Assembly (NCBI RefSeq): GCF_016086655.4 | Contig: NC_052144.2 | Coordinates: 33,883,896 to 33,947,895, forward strand | Source: Lepeophtheirus salmonis | Lineage: Eukaryota; Arthropoda; Copepoda; Siphonostomatoida; Caligidae | DNA: 64,000 nt | Direction: 5' to 3' | Part shown: one piece after another, positions 1 through 12,650 of the stretch | How positions within the stretch are numbered: position 1 is the first letter of the stretch | Layout of the letters: each line of letters starts with the position of its first letter | Translations under genes and position numbers: made by a program | The notes under the pieces: model-generated | The model's input: only the letters and a program-made list of their open reading frames with translations | Databases searched by the model: none | What the model was told of the DNA's origin: nothing

Positions 1-469
1 GTAACTATGTAGAAGGAAGTTTCTATATTATGAGCTTATGATATGTAGAAGAGGAATGACGGACAAGAGAAACCCTCGGGATGGGATTTTGTTACGATAA
101 ATGAATCTGTATTCAGTTTGAATGCCATATACTGACATATATACTCACAATCATTTCATTACTTTGAAATATAGAAGAAACGGTTGGGATATACCTGTGT
201 AAATACAATCAAATCCGCAGTAGAGTAACATCTTGACTCAATCAAAGTTGCTGTTTTTATGCATGTATAAAATAAGTAAATAATATGTAGAATGGTTGGG
301 ATTCCGTCTGAAAACTTATAGCCCCTTATAATTAAGATCTGAACCGATCTTTTAGTAAAAATGAGTCTTGATCCTACAAAAAAAAATCGTGTTTAACCTT
401 ATTTAGAAAAGGAACTGTATGCGTTTTTCACCCTACCCATGATTTTAGACGGGGGGTTCATGACAAGCC
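1..469. other. non-coding, nothing recognised
   Basis: AT-rich sequence with stops in all frames. No gene, RNA or repeat boundary was recognised before the fold-back element that follows. Confidence 0.5.
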
Positions 470-790
470 AGTAAAAAAACTGGCTTTATATCGTTAAAAA
501 TGCTTAAAATATCTACGAGCGAAAAAAAGTTATTAAATATCTATGTACTCATTAGTGTTGATACTTTGTTTGAAACCGATTTTTTCCCGGATCGGTTATA
601 GGATTTATTTTAGACGGATCCAAACAAAGAATCCGTTTAGATTGGTCTAAATAAATAACTGATAACTAACCCGCGAAAAAATAAGTTTCATACAAAGTAT
701 TAACATTAATGAGCACATGGATATTTAATTACTTTTTTCGCTAGTAAATATTTTAAGGATTTTTCGCCATATAAAGCCAGTTATTTTACT
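470..790. mobile_element. fold-back (long inverted repeat) element, about 320 bp
   Basis: The left arm (470 to about 600) reads AGTAAAAAAACTGGCTTTAT and continues through ACTCATTAGTGTTGATACTT. The reverse complement of the right arm (about 660-790) reads AGTAAAATAACTGGCTTTAT and continues through GCTCATTAATGTTAATACTT. The arms are roughly 130 nt each, clearly similar along their length, and surround a short unpaired centre. No open frame is present. This is the structure of a MITE or fold-back DNA element. No convincing target-site duplication is visible, so the family is unassigned. The centre (TTAGTGTTG then a GAAACCGA stretch) resembles the ends of the element at 11035-11580. Confidence 0.75.
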
Positions 791-3165
791 ATTTTTTTAA
801 TAATTTTTATTCAATGTAAGGTATTAACAGTAAAGTTATGATGTTCATGTTCCTGGTGATGCTGAATGAGCTAAGCTGATCGTAGAAATATGTTTGGAAA
901 TTAATGTTACAATTTGTGTTAATGAATTTGATATATTTTACATGTAAATATTTTTTGTCATTTTGATGTAAATCTGCTTTTATCCATTGGTTGCTAAGCC
1001 GAAGGGTTTTTCAATATACATATTTGGGCTCCAAAAAATCTTTTTCTGAGCAATGATTATTTTATTAACGTATTTTATGATTATTAAAACCTGGGACTTC
1101 TCAAGAAAGTTCCTGAATCAAATAAAGTTATGAATTGTATAAAGTTTGAGAAAATTAGCTCAATAACAAAGGATTTTTTGAGAAAAAAGTTGATTTAATA
1201 AGAATTTGTATAGTCAAACGGTAAATGAACATTTATTAAGAAATTTATTGCAGTAATAGTCAAATACAATATATTGATAATTTTAATAAGTTTGTAAATT
1301 GTAAGCACTTTTTTTTTTTTTTTTAAAGAAAACGAAAATCTATATGGCCACACTGACAAATGGAGGAATGTTTTAAAAAGTGTAGCTTAGCTGACGTGAT
1401 GCTTCACTAAATTACCAGTGAGTAGCTAGAGAAAAAAGAAAATCAGCATTAGTCCCACTCTTTTTGAAGCAAGGGCATTAACAGGGATTACTGCATTGTC
1501 GATTATGAATTCTACTCTGACACTAACATGGGCATGCACTTAAAACTTCCAACAAATCCAGAGTGTCACAATTCCTTGTGGTTACTTAGTATTAAGATAT
1601 TTTCTTCTCAAGAATTAAATAATAACGATAACAGCTCTAGGAAATAAATAAAAAACACATTTCAGTTTTTCAACAACAAGACTCATATTAAGATTTTTTT
1701 TTTTTTTTTGGGGGGGGGGAGTTAGATCATATTGTCCCATAATTACAAATGAAAACAACTATGCCTCAAATATGGTGCAGCTTTCGGATTATTTTTATGG
1801 ATGACACGATTCACAATTATTTTGAAATCATGAATCACAATTTGTTGTAAATTTTGAGTCAATTTTCTAGGCAAGATTTAAGAATTTATTTTGATGTCAG
1901 AGAAATCGATAATAAGTTGGCATTGTTAAACCTATTTTTAACTTTTTCTTAAAAATAAGTTTCTTGATTAACCCTAAAATCCACCCAATAAATGAATAAT
2001 CTGCAGGATTCTATCTTTTTTTAGGGAAGGGGCTTGGTTCTTTGGATTTTTTTGGTTTCCTTAAATCCAGAAATTTATTGAATGTCCTTTTTTTAGGAAA
2101 TAATTCCATAAAAAATTTTTAACCCTCTTTTCCAATTATTTTTATTTCTTTCCAAACGATAATTTTTCCTTGGCAATGACAAAAAAATCTTTCAATGGGC
2201 AAAGGAGGGCTAAATACCCTAGTGGACCTTCTCATTAAGATTATGTAATTGGAATCTATTCCAGTCTGTTATGTTTGAAAAAAGAATTGCAAAAAGTTTG
2301 CTAAAATAATTTTATAAATGAATGTAAATAAGGTTGAACGAACGGTTTCTGCGTTACTAGTACATGCATTATGTACTTTGGGGGGCAATATTTTTCACAC
2401 ACACACACACAAAAAGAGTGAGAGACAACCCAAATAATGGGTTTTATCTGATAGGACATCATTTTTTATGAGTTTTTTTTCTCATTATTATCATAGTATT
2501 TATGTATTACACATAAATTCTTGGGTTTAACGATCATTCAATTCAACTCGTTTAAGTGTACATAGATATATCTATGTTGTTCATAACTTGAAGAGAAGGA
2601 CCAACCACTGTGTGGTCTCTATCTGTCTCAATGAGGTAGTATAGCACAGCTATAAAAATCATCATGGTGTACATTGCCATGTGTGCCACTAAGGAGTGTG
2701 TCAATTGTGCCAAACCGAAAATAACACAATACTACATATGTACATTATCATGGAGTGACCATATTATGATTTTTTGAAGAGGATATGTTGGTTTTAGTGT
2801 GAAACTTAAAGACACAGATAACTACACGTAATATACCACCGAGGTACATTGCACCTGTAAAATTTCTTAGTTTTCCGTATCTTTTAATACCTTTCTAGCG
2901 AAATATGGGTTTTAATATGGGATACTCTTCCTTAACAAATTCATAACAAAGTATGGATTAACAAAGAAATTGTACTTTAATAGAATATTCTTTTTTTCCA
3001 GCTATTAGCCAATTCCTTCATGAAGATTCAAAATTGAAATCAGATTTTGGATCTTATTGGGAGAAAAGTTTATATTAGTAAAACTTTGTTCTTTGTAAAT
3101 GTGGAAATTTATATTAATCTACGTATTCTATAATAAGTTTCAAGTTTGATAAATAAGTATATATA
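791..3165. other. non-coding AT-rich DNA with simple repeats
   Basis: No gene is supported. The stretch contains a T16-G10 run (1694-1719) and a short CA run (about 2396-2411). Confidence 0.5.
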
Positions 3166-3660
3166 TCTATACCAGGGTCGTCTACAAGGGACTATATCCT
3201 TAAATTATGGAAGTTTTGCGTTAAACTAGAAAATTAAATATTTGATTTTCTTTTTCAAAAAATTTCATATTTGAAATATTCAATTCAACTTTAGATTTGT
3301 TTTTCCAAAAATTAAATATTTGAAATTTTTATGCAAAAAACTTCATTTTCTATAAATGGCTATGGATTTTTGAAATTTTTTTCCCAAAAATTAAATAACT
3401 TTAATTTTTTTTTAAATTTTATATTTACATAAAATATTTTAAATTTTATATTTTACATAAAATATTTTACAATTTTTTTTTGAAAAAAATTAATTTTTAA
3501 AAAGCTATGGATTTTTGAAACTTTTTTCCAAAAAAATTAATTTTTTGTTAATGGCTGTCGATTTTTGAAACAAATTTCATAAATTTTTTATTTGAAAAAA
3601 TTTAATATGTTAAATATGATTTTTGAATTTTTTTCCGAAAAATCTTAATTATTTTATTTT
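3166..3660. repeat. AT-rich dispersed repeat R1, copy 1
   Basis: Starts near CCAGGGTCGTCTACAAGGG. It then has the family's hallmark: short blocks of TTTTTGAAATTTTTTTCC, AAAATTAATTTTTTG and 'GCTATGGATTTTTGAA' repeated irregularly. No ORF. Confidence 0.55.
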
Positions 3661-3834
3661 TATTTTTTTTATATATGATCCTGTATACTTATTTCAAGTG
3701 GTCTATTGGTTTGATATGCTATATTTCTATGCTTATTTAAATGCAGTTAGATAAAAAAAAAAGACAAAATCCCAATTTATTTATTTTTACTTTATACATA
3801 CACATAACCCAATTTTTCCTGGACATCTTTGAGC

Positions 3835-4757
3835 CCACTGTACTCCGTATATTTAAATTTGTGCGATTTGTTAAGATATGAAAAATAGTTTTAGCTATAA
3901 TTTAGTTACTTTATTTCATACATAAGACTTATATTGTCCCTAATGGGGCCTTTCAAATAAAATAAAATCATTATCTGATTATTTTATTGTATTATATTTC
4001 ATTGCAATTAGCAGCACCTCCAAAAGATTAACTAGAATATTTTTTTATACCACCTGACAATAATTTGTATTAGAATACAAATGTTATGAGGACTTTATTT
4101 TGAGACAAATACATCTAGCTGGCTTTTGAATTGACAGGCCACATGCGTATAACTATTTAATATTTAATTAAACAGGGAACACTCATTTTGTTTAAATGAA
4201 TTCTAGCCAAAAAATGAATTTATCTTTGAGGGCAGAATCCAAAACAGATCTCAGTTTTTCTTTCAGTCATCGGAATTCTGAAATATCAACAATTATAGTA
4301 ATTCGGGACTTTTATCATTCAGAGTGATTTTGTACCCTTTAAACAATCCCCAAATTAAAATTAGGATTAAAAATACTTATGTAAAAGTGTTTTTATTCAT
4401 ACTATATCTTGTTTTGAACTCAATATATGTATTCCCATTATTCGGCTGAAAAATGACACTTTTCATTTGACCCTTATAACTTATTCATAATACATGAAAA
4501 ATATTATAGCTTATATTATAGGAAAATATTCAATGAACAATTTAAAAAAAGTTAAATTAAAAAAATATGCATCTCCAAGGATTATTGATCTGTTTTGTAT
4601 TTTTTAAGTGATCCCATTTTGAAATATTTAAATTCTCTACTCATCGTGAATGGATCGTTTTATTGTTTGATTCTAATATCTCATTCGCTAGGAAGGAGTC
4701 CACTGCATTCTCTTATGAGGTTTGGTAGTTTTCCTTGGATGAATTATCCTCCATTTA
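3835..4757. repeat. dispersed repeat R2, longest copy
   Basis: The 3' two thirds (about 4160-4757) align along their whole length with 31105-31687 in the same orientation. Shared landmarks are GCAGAATCCAAAA, ATCTCAGTTTTT, TGCATCTCCAAGGATT and CATTTTGAAATATT, in the same order. The 5' third (about 3838-4150) aligns with 26052-26362 (TATTTAAATTTGTG, GTTAAGATA, TATTGTCC, ATACAAATGT). Stops occur in all frames, so this looks like a non-coding or very old repeat. A 66-codon open frame at 4595-4795 is not conserved in the other copy and is not called. Confidence 0.65.
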
Positions 4758-4760
4758 TTT

Positions 4761-7068
4761 GTCCCAGGCGTAGAAACAAAGGTACAAAATTATGATTGCC
4801 TTGGAACAATAAGCAAAGCAGAACAAACACTCAAATTTAAAAATTGGTTCAAATTAACACAGAGGTATTTTTAGGGGTCTGCTTTAAAATTAGTGTATTT
4901 TAAGTATTAAACATATATGATTTTTTTTTGTTTTCTTGGTTTTTGAATTCAAGTTTTCTGGTTAAATTTGGATTATTTTTTTTTCATATAGAGTTTTCCT
5001 TAAAAAGCTGGATATTTCATGAATTTATATAAAAAGTATCCAGACTCTTCAGGCAATATTTAACGAGAGGACATACCTGGTCAAAAGTGAATGGTTGGTC
5101 ACCCTAGAATATCATATCTACATACATACCTATCAATAAATAATATCCCCAAAAGTCGCACAATGCTTCAGCTGTTGTGCTCCATTACTTATTGACAAAA
5201 AAATAAAAATAATTATTTGTTTTGAAAAGTCGTCAAAGGAAAAGTCATTCATGGGTTTCTCTTTCATTCAGAAGGACAGAAGCAAATGAAGAAAAAAAAA
5301 GTTGAAAAGGTGAAAGGACAGTTTAGTGTGTCATTGAGTGACGTCCATTAACTTTTGCAAATGGTAACACAACAACTACTATAATAACAATCCCAAAAAT
5401 CATTAGAAGTGTATCTAGTTATTTATTTATTTCTCTTGTGGAAGAAACATTCATTTGGCGAAAATATAAATGAATTATGAGCATTTCATTGTGTTTTTAT
5501 GTACAAATGTATGTACTAGTATTTAAGTTCTATGTCCTAGTATTAATACATATGTATTTATATATATCATTTCCAATCTTTTTTGGGGGGAGGACATAGA
5601 GAGAATGTTGAGATTTGGTATGGAAGCAACAACTCTCCTTTTCTCTCTCTTACGAATCCCCCCTTCTTTTCTGAGTTGTTGCTTCAACTTCATAGTTCTT
5701 CTTCTTCCTCTTCTTCTGTGCCTTCCTCCTTCTTTTTGTTGGTTTGTTGCTGTTATATATGTACACAGTACACATTGAGTTACTAGCTCAGGCTATAAAT
5801 CCTTGAATTACTCCTGGTAGTGAATATGTTTATAACATTGATTCCATCCAACAGAGAAATAATAAGAAAAACAACAACGAAGGGGACATTCTTTAGAAAA
5901 AAAAATACAGGCAGCTGGGATTTACGTATATATATATATAAATATAATTTTTTTAATATATCGTGGAAAAAACAGGGAGCACTCAATGTTTGCTCATTTC
6001 TATATATAATATTCCCTTAGGACTCCCTTGCCATTTTTAGCCAAAAGACCTACAAAAAATAATAGAACTTTATTAAACATTAAAGCTTTCTATAGACAAT
6101 ATGTGCACCCTGTTACTGCCCACCGCCCCCAGGTTGACGTAACCCCTAAACTTTTCCAGCCACAGATTTTACATGATATATATAGTAATACCCACGATTC
6201 AATGTATCCAAAAAATGACCGGTAAAGTCTTAATTGCGCCTCTGGAATATACCTATGTACATGAGTAAAAGCGAGGTGTCCCTGTGAGCGATGAATGAGC
6301 AGATGGAATTTTCCCGGATTTTTTATTTTTCATTATACATAATATATCAAATGCGTATGAGAAAAATGGTTGCTTGCCCCCTCACCAATGTTGCTGCTTG
6401 CTACATAGGCGGCGGGAGTGAGCTGGCTGATTGTTGCTCCTTCCCCCCTTAATATGGATTATTATTATTTCATATATATAACATAATAAAGAATATTCTT
6501 ATAATTGCTATATGAGTAAGACCTGTACCCAGAAGGACAAGGGAGGGGGAAGGAGAATAAAGAACCATTGGATCAAGGTCATATGCAAAACAAATTTCGA
6601 AGGATCATTGGTGTGTGTGTATATTGGTACATACATATGTATGTATTGAAAAGGGATCAGTGAAGTGGAAACATCTTTTCAATATCTACATAATAAGGAT
6701 AGATATATGTACATTTGTAGGTTAACTTGATTTGGGACCTGTACAGCCAACGTACAAACACTTAAAGGAATATTTAAACTGAAAAAAAAAGTAAAATGAT
6801 GGCCACAAATCATATGAGTCTATTATGAAGAAGCTTCTATGGCAAAAAATTTGATTTGAGTTCAAATTTTCGAGTTTTTTTTAGCTCTGTGTTGAGTTTA
6901 GTCCGTGTTTTTAGAGGTGTAATAAAGTCCTTAACCTGCAAATTCAAGTCGAATATCAAGTTTTTGCTCACAAGTCATTCATTCCATGAATATTTTTATG
7001 GAGTTCAGTTTGAGTCTTCAAATTTCTTTGGAGTTCATAGTTTGAAGGCATTTATTGAGTTCAGTTTA
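4761..7068. other. non-coding, no gene supported
   Basis: Short open frames only, with no coding signature. It contains a pyrimidine-rich tract near 5640-5740. Low-complexity GAGTTCAGTTTGAGTC-type text at about 6850-7065 and again at about 7575-7755 may be the two flanks of an older repeat split by the mariner-derived element between them. Confidence 0.4.
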
Positions 7069-7544
7069 CGAATGTGGTCTTAAAAGTCCCCCCTTTTAAA
7101 TAAAAGCTAGTCACATCTATCTAGCGTCTGTTGACCGTTACTCACCAAAGTTTTAGCCGTTTTGAACGCAGTTTTTAGGTAATAGTCGTTCTAGTGAGTG
7201 TTTGTATGAAATAATTCTGAATTGTTGTATTTATTTTTCATCATAGTTTCCTTGTAACTCGACACATTTCTCCCAGGAAAGTTACAGACGGAACGGGTTA
7301 TAGAGATGGAAGCATCGCTGGGAAAAGTTTGTAGAGTTATAAAGAGACTATTTTGGAAAATAAATTCGTAATTTTGTTTAACATCTACTCACTCAAACGA
7401 CTGTTACATAACCACTGCACGTTCAAAATTCTGGAAACTTTGATGACTAACTATCAACAGATGCTATATAGATGTGACTAGCTTTTCTTTACGAGTTCTG
7501 CCTTCTTCATGATTATGTCGGAAACTTTTCAGACTACCTTTGTG
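7069..7544. mobile_element. mariner-derived MITE (family B), copy 1
   Basis: The ends are inverted: AGCTAGTCACATCTATCTAG near 7108 matches the reverse complement of CTATATAGATGTGACTAGCT near 7466-7485. The similarity continues for about 90 nt inward (GTTACTCACCAAAGTTT, AATAGTCGTTCTAGTGAGTG). The outer termini resemble TGGTCTTAAAAGTCC / TAGTCTGAAAAGTTTCCGAC, as in the other family B copies. The interior (about 7290-7360) retains a broken mariner C-terminus (R-W-K-H-R-W-E-K-F-V type). The catalytic region is absent, so this is a non-autonomous deletion derivative. Confidence 0.7.
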
Positions 7545-9164
7545 CAATGCTTTCGAGTCCAAATTGTGTCTCTTGTCTTAAATATTGACCACAAGGTAAT
7601 TAATTATCGAATGCTTCAATTTTGAACGACTATTCAAGCTCAAATAAAGTCGAATTTAAAATAAATAAATATTTCAAACGATTTGGATTAGTTTTAAGAC
7701 GTTAGTAAAGTCTAGTTATTTTTCTAATTCGACTAGTACTCAAATCTAACACTAGTTGATGGCAATATAATGATATGATTTACCTTTATAATATGAAATA
7801 ACTCCTCTGGAATTGCTACAATAATATTTATGTTAAGTTTATAACCTGGTCATTAATAGGTGTTAAAAAAATAAAAATCAATTGGTAATAAAATTTAATT
7901 ATTATTCATCATAATAATAAATAATTAATTTTTATTTTGAACATTCCTTATCTAAATAGTAAAAAAAAAAATCATTTTGTAAAATAAATGAATATTGTTT
8001 CAAAGAGATGCTCAGGTTAGACAAAAATGATTTTATCGTTGTTTTATCCATCTCCCCTGTAAAAATATCACATCATAAAATATATTTAATACATATGTTG
8101 TTATCATAAATTATTGTTTAATTTTTCCAGGTAAAGGTTTAATTGGAAAAAAATATATATCATATGAAGTTGGATTTTTGTTTGCTATTCATATATTTAA
8201 GTATATGCTTGGATATCCATCTGCATTAGAAGGGTCTTAGCTATTAAAAATGATCATCCGACAACGAACGTACTCGCTGTATTTATTTTTTACCATGCTC
8301 GAAATTTCGATAAAGTATATGTTGGTGGATTACGTGATTTTTTGTAAGATCCAGTTTCACCAGCTCGATATATATTTATAGAAATAACTTTTAACATCAC
8401 TATATTGAAGTTGATTTAAATTTAAGTCGATTTGATACAACAAGGATTAAGTTTGAATATAAAATTATACCCAGTGGTGATAAACTTACCGATTATCTAA
8501 AAATTTTACCATGAATTAATCGTGAAAAATATATTTTATCAGAAATACTCTGGAGCGGTTCTTCTAGATATTTTTATAAAGTATAACACATTATAAAATA
8601 TCCAAATTTCCAAATACTACCATTTGATCAAATAAAATATTCAACAGATTTAACCTATTTATGAAGTTCCTTCACTTATCACAAGAGGGTGATTGCGTAT
8701 CAGTAGTAGGCGAATCAGAATTTTCCATATTTTATTTCTACAATAAATACTTCTTTAGTATTGATGGATCACATTTTATGTTATACAATTACAAAATCTC
8801 TTAGAATCAACTTTGATAGCATTGTTTTGGCTAAAGAAAAATAAATATGTTCCTAATCTACGTACTGCACCGCCAGTGGTTTTTTCATTATTCATGACTT
8901 CAAATTGTCAGTTTTTAATGAAGTAGTTGTTAATATTTGGTTTTACTATGTTAATAAGTTAATATTTAAAATAAATTCAAAGTTCAAAAAAACCAAATGT
9001 ATTTTTTAAATATGAAATACTTAATTGAATTCTTTCAAATCACAATTTTATAGAATGAAATAAGGTATATCACTTAAATAAGTGATATAATTAAATGATC
9101 TAAATAATTATGTTCGTTGGAGTCTAGCTCGTACATTTGATATCATTTATCCATGGAAACAGCT
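7545..9164. other. non-coding, no gene supported
   Basis: AT-rich DNA without a recognisable gene. A segment of about 50 nt at 8657-8706 (CTATTTATGAAGTTCCTTCA and following) recurs at about 23270-23320. Confidence 0.45.
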
Positions 9165-9425
9165 GTAAATTTTTGATTTTTTTTTTCAAAAAAATCCTAA
9201 AATTAATTTTTTGGAAGGTACATTTGAAGAATTAATTTTAATTATTAAACTTTTTATAATAAGTTTCAAAAAATTACATTTTTGAAAAAAAAAATCGAAT
9301 ATTACATTTTTGGAAAAAAAAATCAAATATTACATTTTCTTGTCAAAAGGAAAAATTTCTTTATTGTTTTTTTTTGGGGGAGATACAGCCCCTCCAGCCC
9401 ATGCCCTTCGGACACCCTTGTGCAG
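9165..9425. repeat. AT-rich dispersed repeat R1, copy 2 (partial)
   Basis: Repetitive T-rich/A-rich blocks end in ACAGCCCCTCCAGCCCATG then GGACACCCTTG, the reverse complement of the family's GGGCTGGAGGGGCTGT start. The copy is therefore inverted and truncated. Confidence 0.55.
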
Positions 9426-9984
9426 CTTATTGATTTTTACAATAAACGACTCACCACATGCACATTATGGAAAATATATTGCAATTATTGGCGAATAATT
9501 ATACATTCTAATTAAATAAAGTGCTATTCCCACTTTTTCCAAGACATTTCTAATGGGAATATATTTGGTAGCTAACAAGTGTAAACCAATCAGGAACGAG
9601 AAATATAAACCATGCGTCCCTCCAAGACGGCACACTTTTTTAAATAAACAATTATATCATAAATTTTCGTATTAGCTGTTTTAGTTAATTTTTATAAGTT
9701 GATTCTTGTATGATTTAAAGCATTAACTTTACCTACTATGAACTCAAAAAAGGTAATACATGGGATTAGGATTTTTATATTAATTATTATCAATCAAGAG
9801 ACTTCCTATAGAATTGGTATCATTTCATACTTTGTCATTGATTATATTCTCAATAATAATAAAATATTCTCTAAATAATAATTAACAGTTGACAACACGA
9901 GAAATACAGAAGACCATATGTTTTTTTCAAATTTTTCTTTCCCCCGTTAATAATCGAGGTTGAGAGTGGATAAAAAAAGTAGAC
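9426..9984. other. non-coding, nothing recognised
   Basis: AT-rich sequence between two R1 copies. No gene or RNA is supported. Confidence 0.4.
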
Positions 9985-10542
9985 CAGGGGCGTCTGTAGG
10001 GGGTAGGCTGGAGGAGCTGTAGCCCTTCCCTCCAAATCAAATAATTTTTTTGGTGGCTATGGATTTTTGAATTTTTTTCTAACAAATTCAATATTTGAAT
10101 TAATTTTCTGTGAATAGGTGTGGATTTTTGACAAATGTTGAAAAAAATTCCAAATTTTTTTACAATAAATTTTATTCTAAAAAAATATTTTTTATATCAA
10201 TAGCTACAAATTTTTGAAGTTTCTATTATAGTGAATCTAGAAATTAATTTTTTTGTGAATAACTATGGGTTTTTGAATTTTTTACGATAAATTTATATAT
10301 TAGTGAATAGTTGTGAATTTGAGGTTTTTTTTTTTAAATTAATTTTTTTGTGAATAACTATGGATTTTACATATTTTTTCTGCAACATTTTATAAATTTT
10401 CTATTTTTTTTGGAAACAACACTACGTTTTTGAATTCTTTAAAAAAAATATTTCTTCATAAATAGCTAGATTTTTGACATTTGTTTTACAAGAAAATCCC
10501 AAAACCAAGCCTTTCCACAATATAATCCTACGGAGACTCCTA
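9985..10542. repeat. AT-rich dispersed repeat R1, copy 3 (full-length type)
   Basis: Begins CAGGGGCGTCTGTAGGGG and then GGCTGGAGGAGCTGTAGCCC. It passes through many GGATTTTTGAATTTTTTT-like blocks and ends GGAGACTCCTA, a degraded inverted match to the start (GACGCCCCTG). The CAGGG terminus is reminiscent of hAT-type ends. No clear 8-bp target duplication was found. Confidence 0.65.
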
Positions 10543-11034
10543 TAGTCCTTTAAGTGAGTGTACCAATTAACAGTTGGCAACAAAATAATGAATAAAAGCA
10601 TAATAGCTGGGTTTCTTTTTAAATTTATCCCTTTCCTTTTGACAGTTTAGGTTCAGAGTGGATAAAAATCCTGTCGTACAAGTGATTGTCCACTTTGTCC
10701 TTCAAGTCCTTCAGATTTACCGCCTTTTTTTATTTACAAAATCAAGACTATGTATCCATCAATGAATTCATCTGTGATGTACCGTAATTACGTTTTCTAA
10801 ATAATATATTTTAACCTTTTTGAGTGAACAAAATGAATAAAAATAACTTGGAATGAAAGAGAGAGAAAAATAAAAAATAAAACCCGGGGAATAATGATTT
10901 TGTATTTGTTTGTGTGTAAACAACACAAATAAAATAACAACTTTTTATTTTTAATGAATCATTTAAATTGAGCAGAAAATTTTTTAATCATTTTTTTTTT
11001 CCTAAATTAAACTTTACAAATGAATATATACATA

Positions 11035-11580
11035 TTAGTGGTGAGTTTCGGTCTGGAAATCTAAAACAGTCTGAGATCGTTCTATTTTTTGTTGGACCCA
11101 ACTAATTTGGTCCAACAAAAAGTCCTGTCTGGAGCAGTATCATATAAAAGTTCGTTCTAGATCGGCCAAAGGCAAAATTTGGTGTAGTTTGATCCAAAGG
11201 AAAAATTTCGGGTTTGACCCATTTTACAGATAAATTGTTTAAAACATGACATCATATGCCTTTTCAAGTACAATGACGTCATAAAAAGTTTAAACAGAGA
11301 TATCTAGGATTCAGTTTGATCCGTTTGTCTCTTATTTGTATAAAGTATTTGTTATTGAACATATCGTGTACTTTTGAGATTCTTTTGAAAAAATCAATGA
11401 CGGTTGATACCGAAAAAAAATGGTATCTCATAATATTTGAGACCGGGGAAAAAAATCGGTCCATACAATGAGACAAAAAATTAGAAGGGTCACAAAGTGA
11501 AACAGAAACAATCTGTATAAAAAATCACTTAAGACCGAACAGAAAAAAAAATTCGGTTCTGTACCGAGTCCCAACACTAA
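11035..11580. mobile_element. non-autonomous element (family H) with short terminal inverted repeats
   Basis: The left end is TTAGTGGTGAGTTTCGGTCT. The right end, reverse-complemented, is TTAGTGTTGGGACTCGGTAC followed by AGAACCGAA. The termini match over about 20 nt with several differences, and no transposase is visible inside. Interior text of the type CGGTC/ACCGA is enriched. A related end (CTAGTGATGAGACTCCGTCG, reverse strand) occurs at about 30120-30180, and a weaker one at about 15540-15560. Confidence 0.5.
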
Positions 11581-12089
11581 TTTATATATATATATTAAAA
11601 ATACCTGTAATTATTAAAATACATGATTTTTGTTTTTTCTCTTTCTAGAGATGAGATTTATATTTATGTATATACACATATTCTTCTTCGTTGTAATCAA
11701 AAAGGAATTTAATATGTACATATAAATATATTTGTACCTTTAATTGAATACAAAGCAAAAGAGCTAAGAAGCGGGAATATGTGGAATGATATAACGTTCA
11801 ATGCGAAATTCATGCTGTATGTGTTTTAATTACCCTAGAAGTATAGAGCCTTTTCACTTAAGGTATCCATTCAAAAATTTTGCCATTATGGATGCATACA
11901 AAACAGTAATGGTACCATTAATCGGGAATAGGTGAATTTGGTTTTTTTTTTTGGGGCAATCAGGATCGAAATATTGAAAATTATGTTTAATTTGCGATTC
12001 CAATGCTTATTTATTACTAGTATTGAACTATTTATTACTTTTCTAGGTTATGAAAGAAAAAAAAAAAGAATAGCCCTCCAAGAATAAGG

Positions 12090-12650
12090 AATTTTTACTT
12101 TTTACAAAAAATTTCATTAAATTTTTCAATTTTTTTTTCCAAAAAAATTTCATTTTCTCTGAATAACTAAGTATTTTTTTAATTTTTCTTCAAAAAATTT
12201 GATATTTTTATTTTTTTTCAAAAATATTTAAATTTTTCTTCACAATAATTAATTGGGTTTTTGGAATTTTTTTTTACAAAAATTTAATTTTTGTAAAAAG
12301 TTTTAGATTAAAAAAAAAAAAAATTAATTATCAGATTGTATATTAGAAAAATATATTTCCAAAAAATTTAATAATTGAAATATAATTTTTGAATTTTTTT
12401 CTAAAAAATTTAATATTGGAAATTTTTCTCCATAGCAATTAATTTTTGAGAATGGACATGGGTTTTTGAAATTTTTTTCTAATAAACTTAATTTTTGTTA
12501 ATAGTTGTAGATTTTGAAAAAAAAATTAATCATCAAATTCTATATAAGAAAATATATTTTCAAAAAATTTAATAATTGAAATTTAATTTCTCAAATTTTT
12601 TCCAAAAAAATAGGCCGCCCCACCCCTAAAAAAATTAATCCTGTGAATGC
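12090..12650. repeat. AT-rich dispersed repeat R1, copy 4
   Basis: Contains the same alternating blocks (AAAAATTTAATTTTTG, GGGTTTTTGAAATTTTTTTC) and ends near GGCCGCCCCACCCCTAAAA. One end is degraded. Confidence 0.5.

Noticed and set aside
2632..2653. TGAGGTAGTATAGCACAGCTAT, which begins like the let-7 seed
   Set aside because: Only the first 12 nt agree with let-7, and the remainder of the mature sequence does not. No convincing hairpin partner was seen nearby.
6850..7755. A larger inverted-repeat element surrounding the family B MITE
   Set aside because: GATTTGAGT-type words occur on both sides in inverse orientation, but the similarity is weak and low-complexity. No ends could be fixed.
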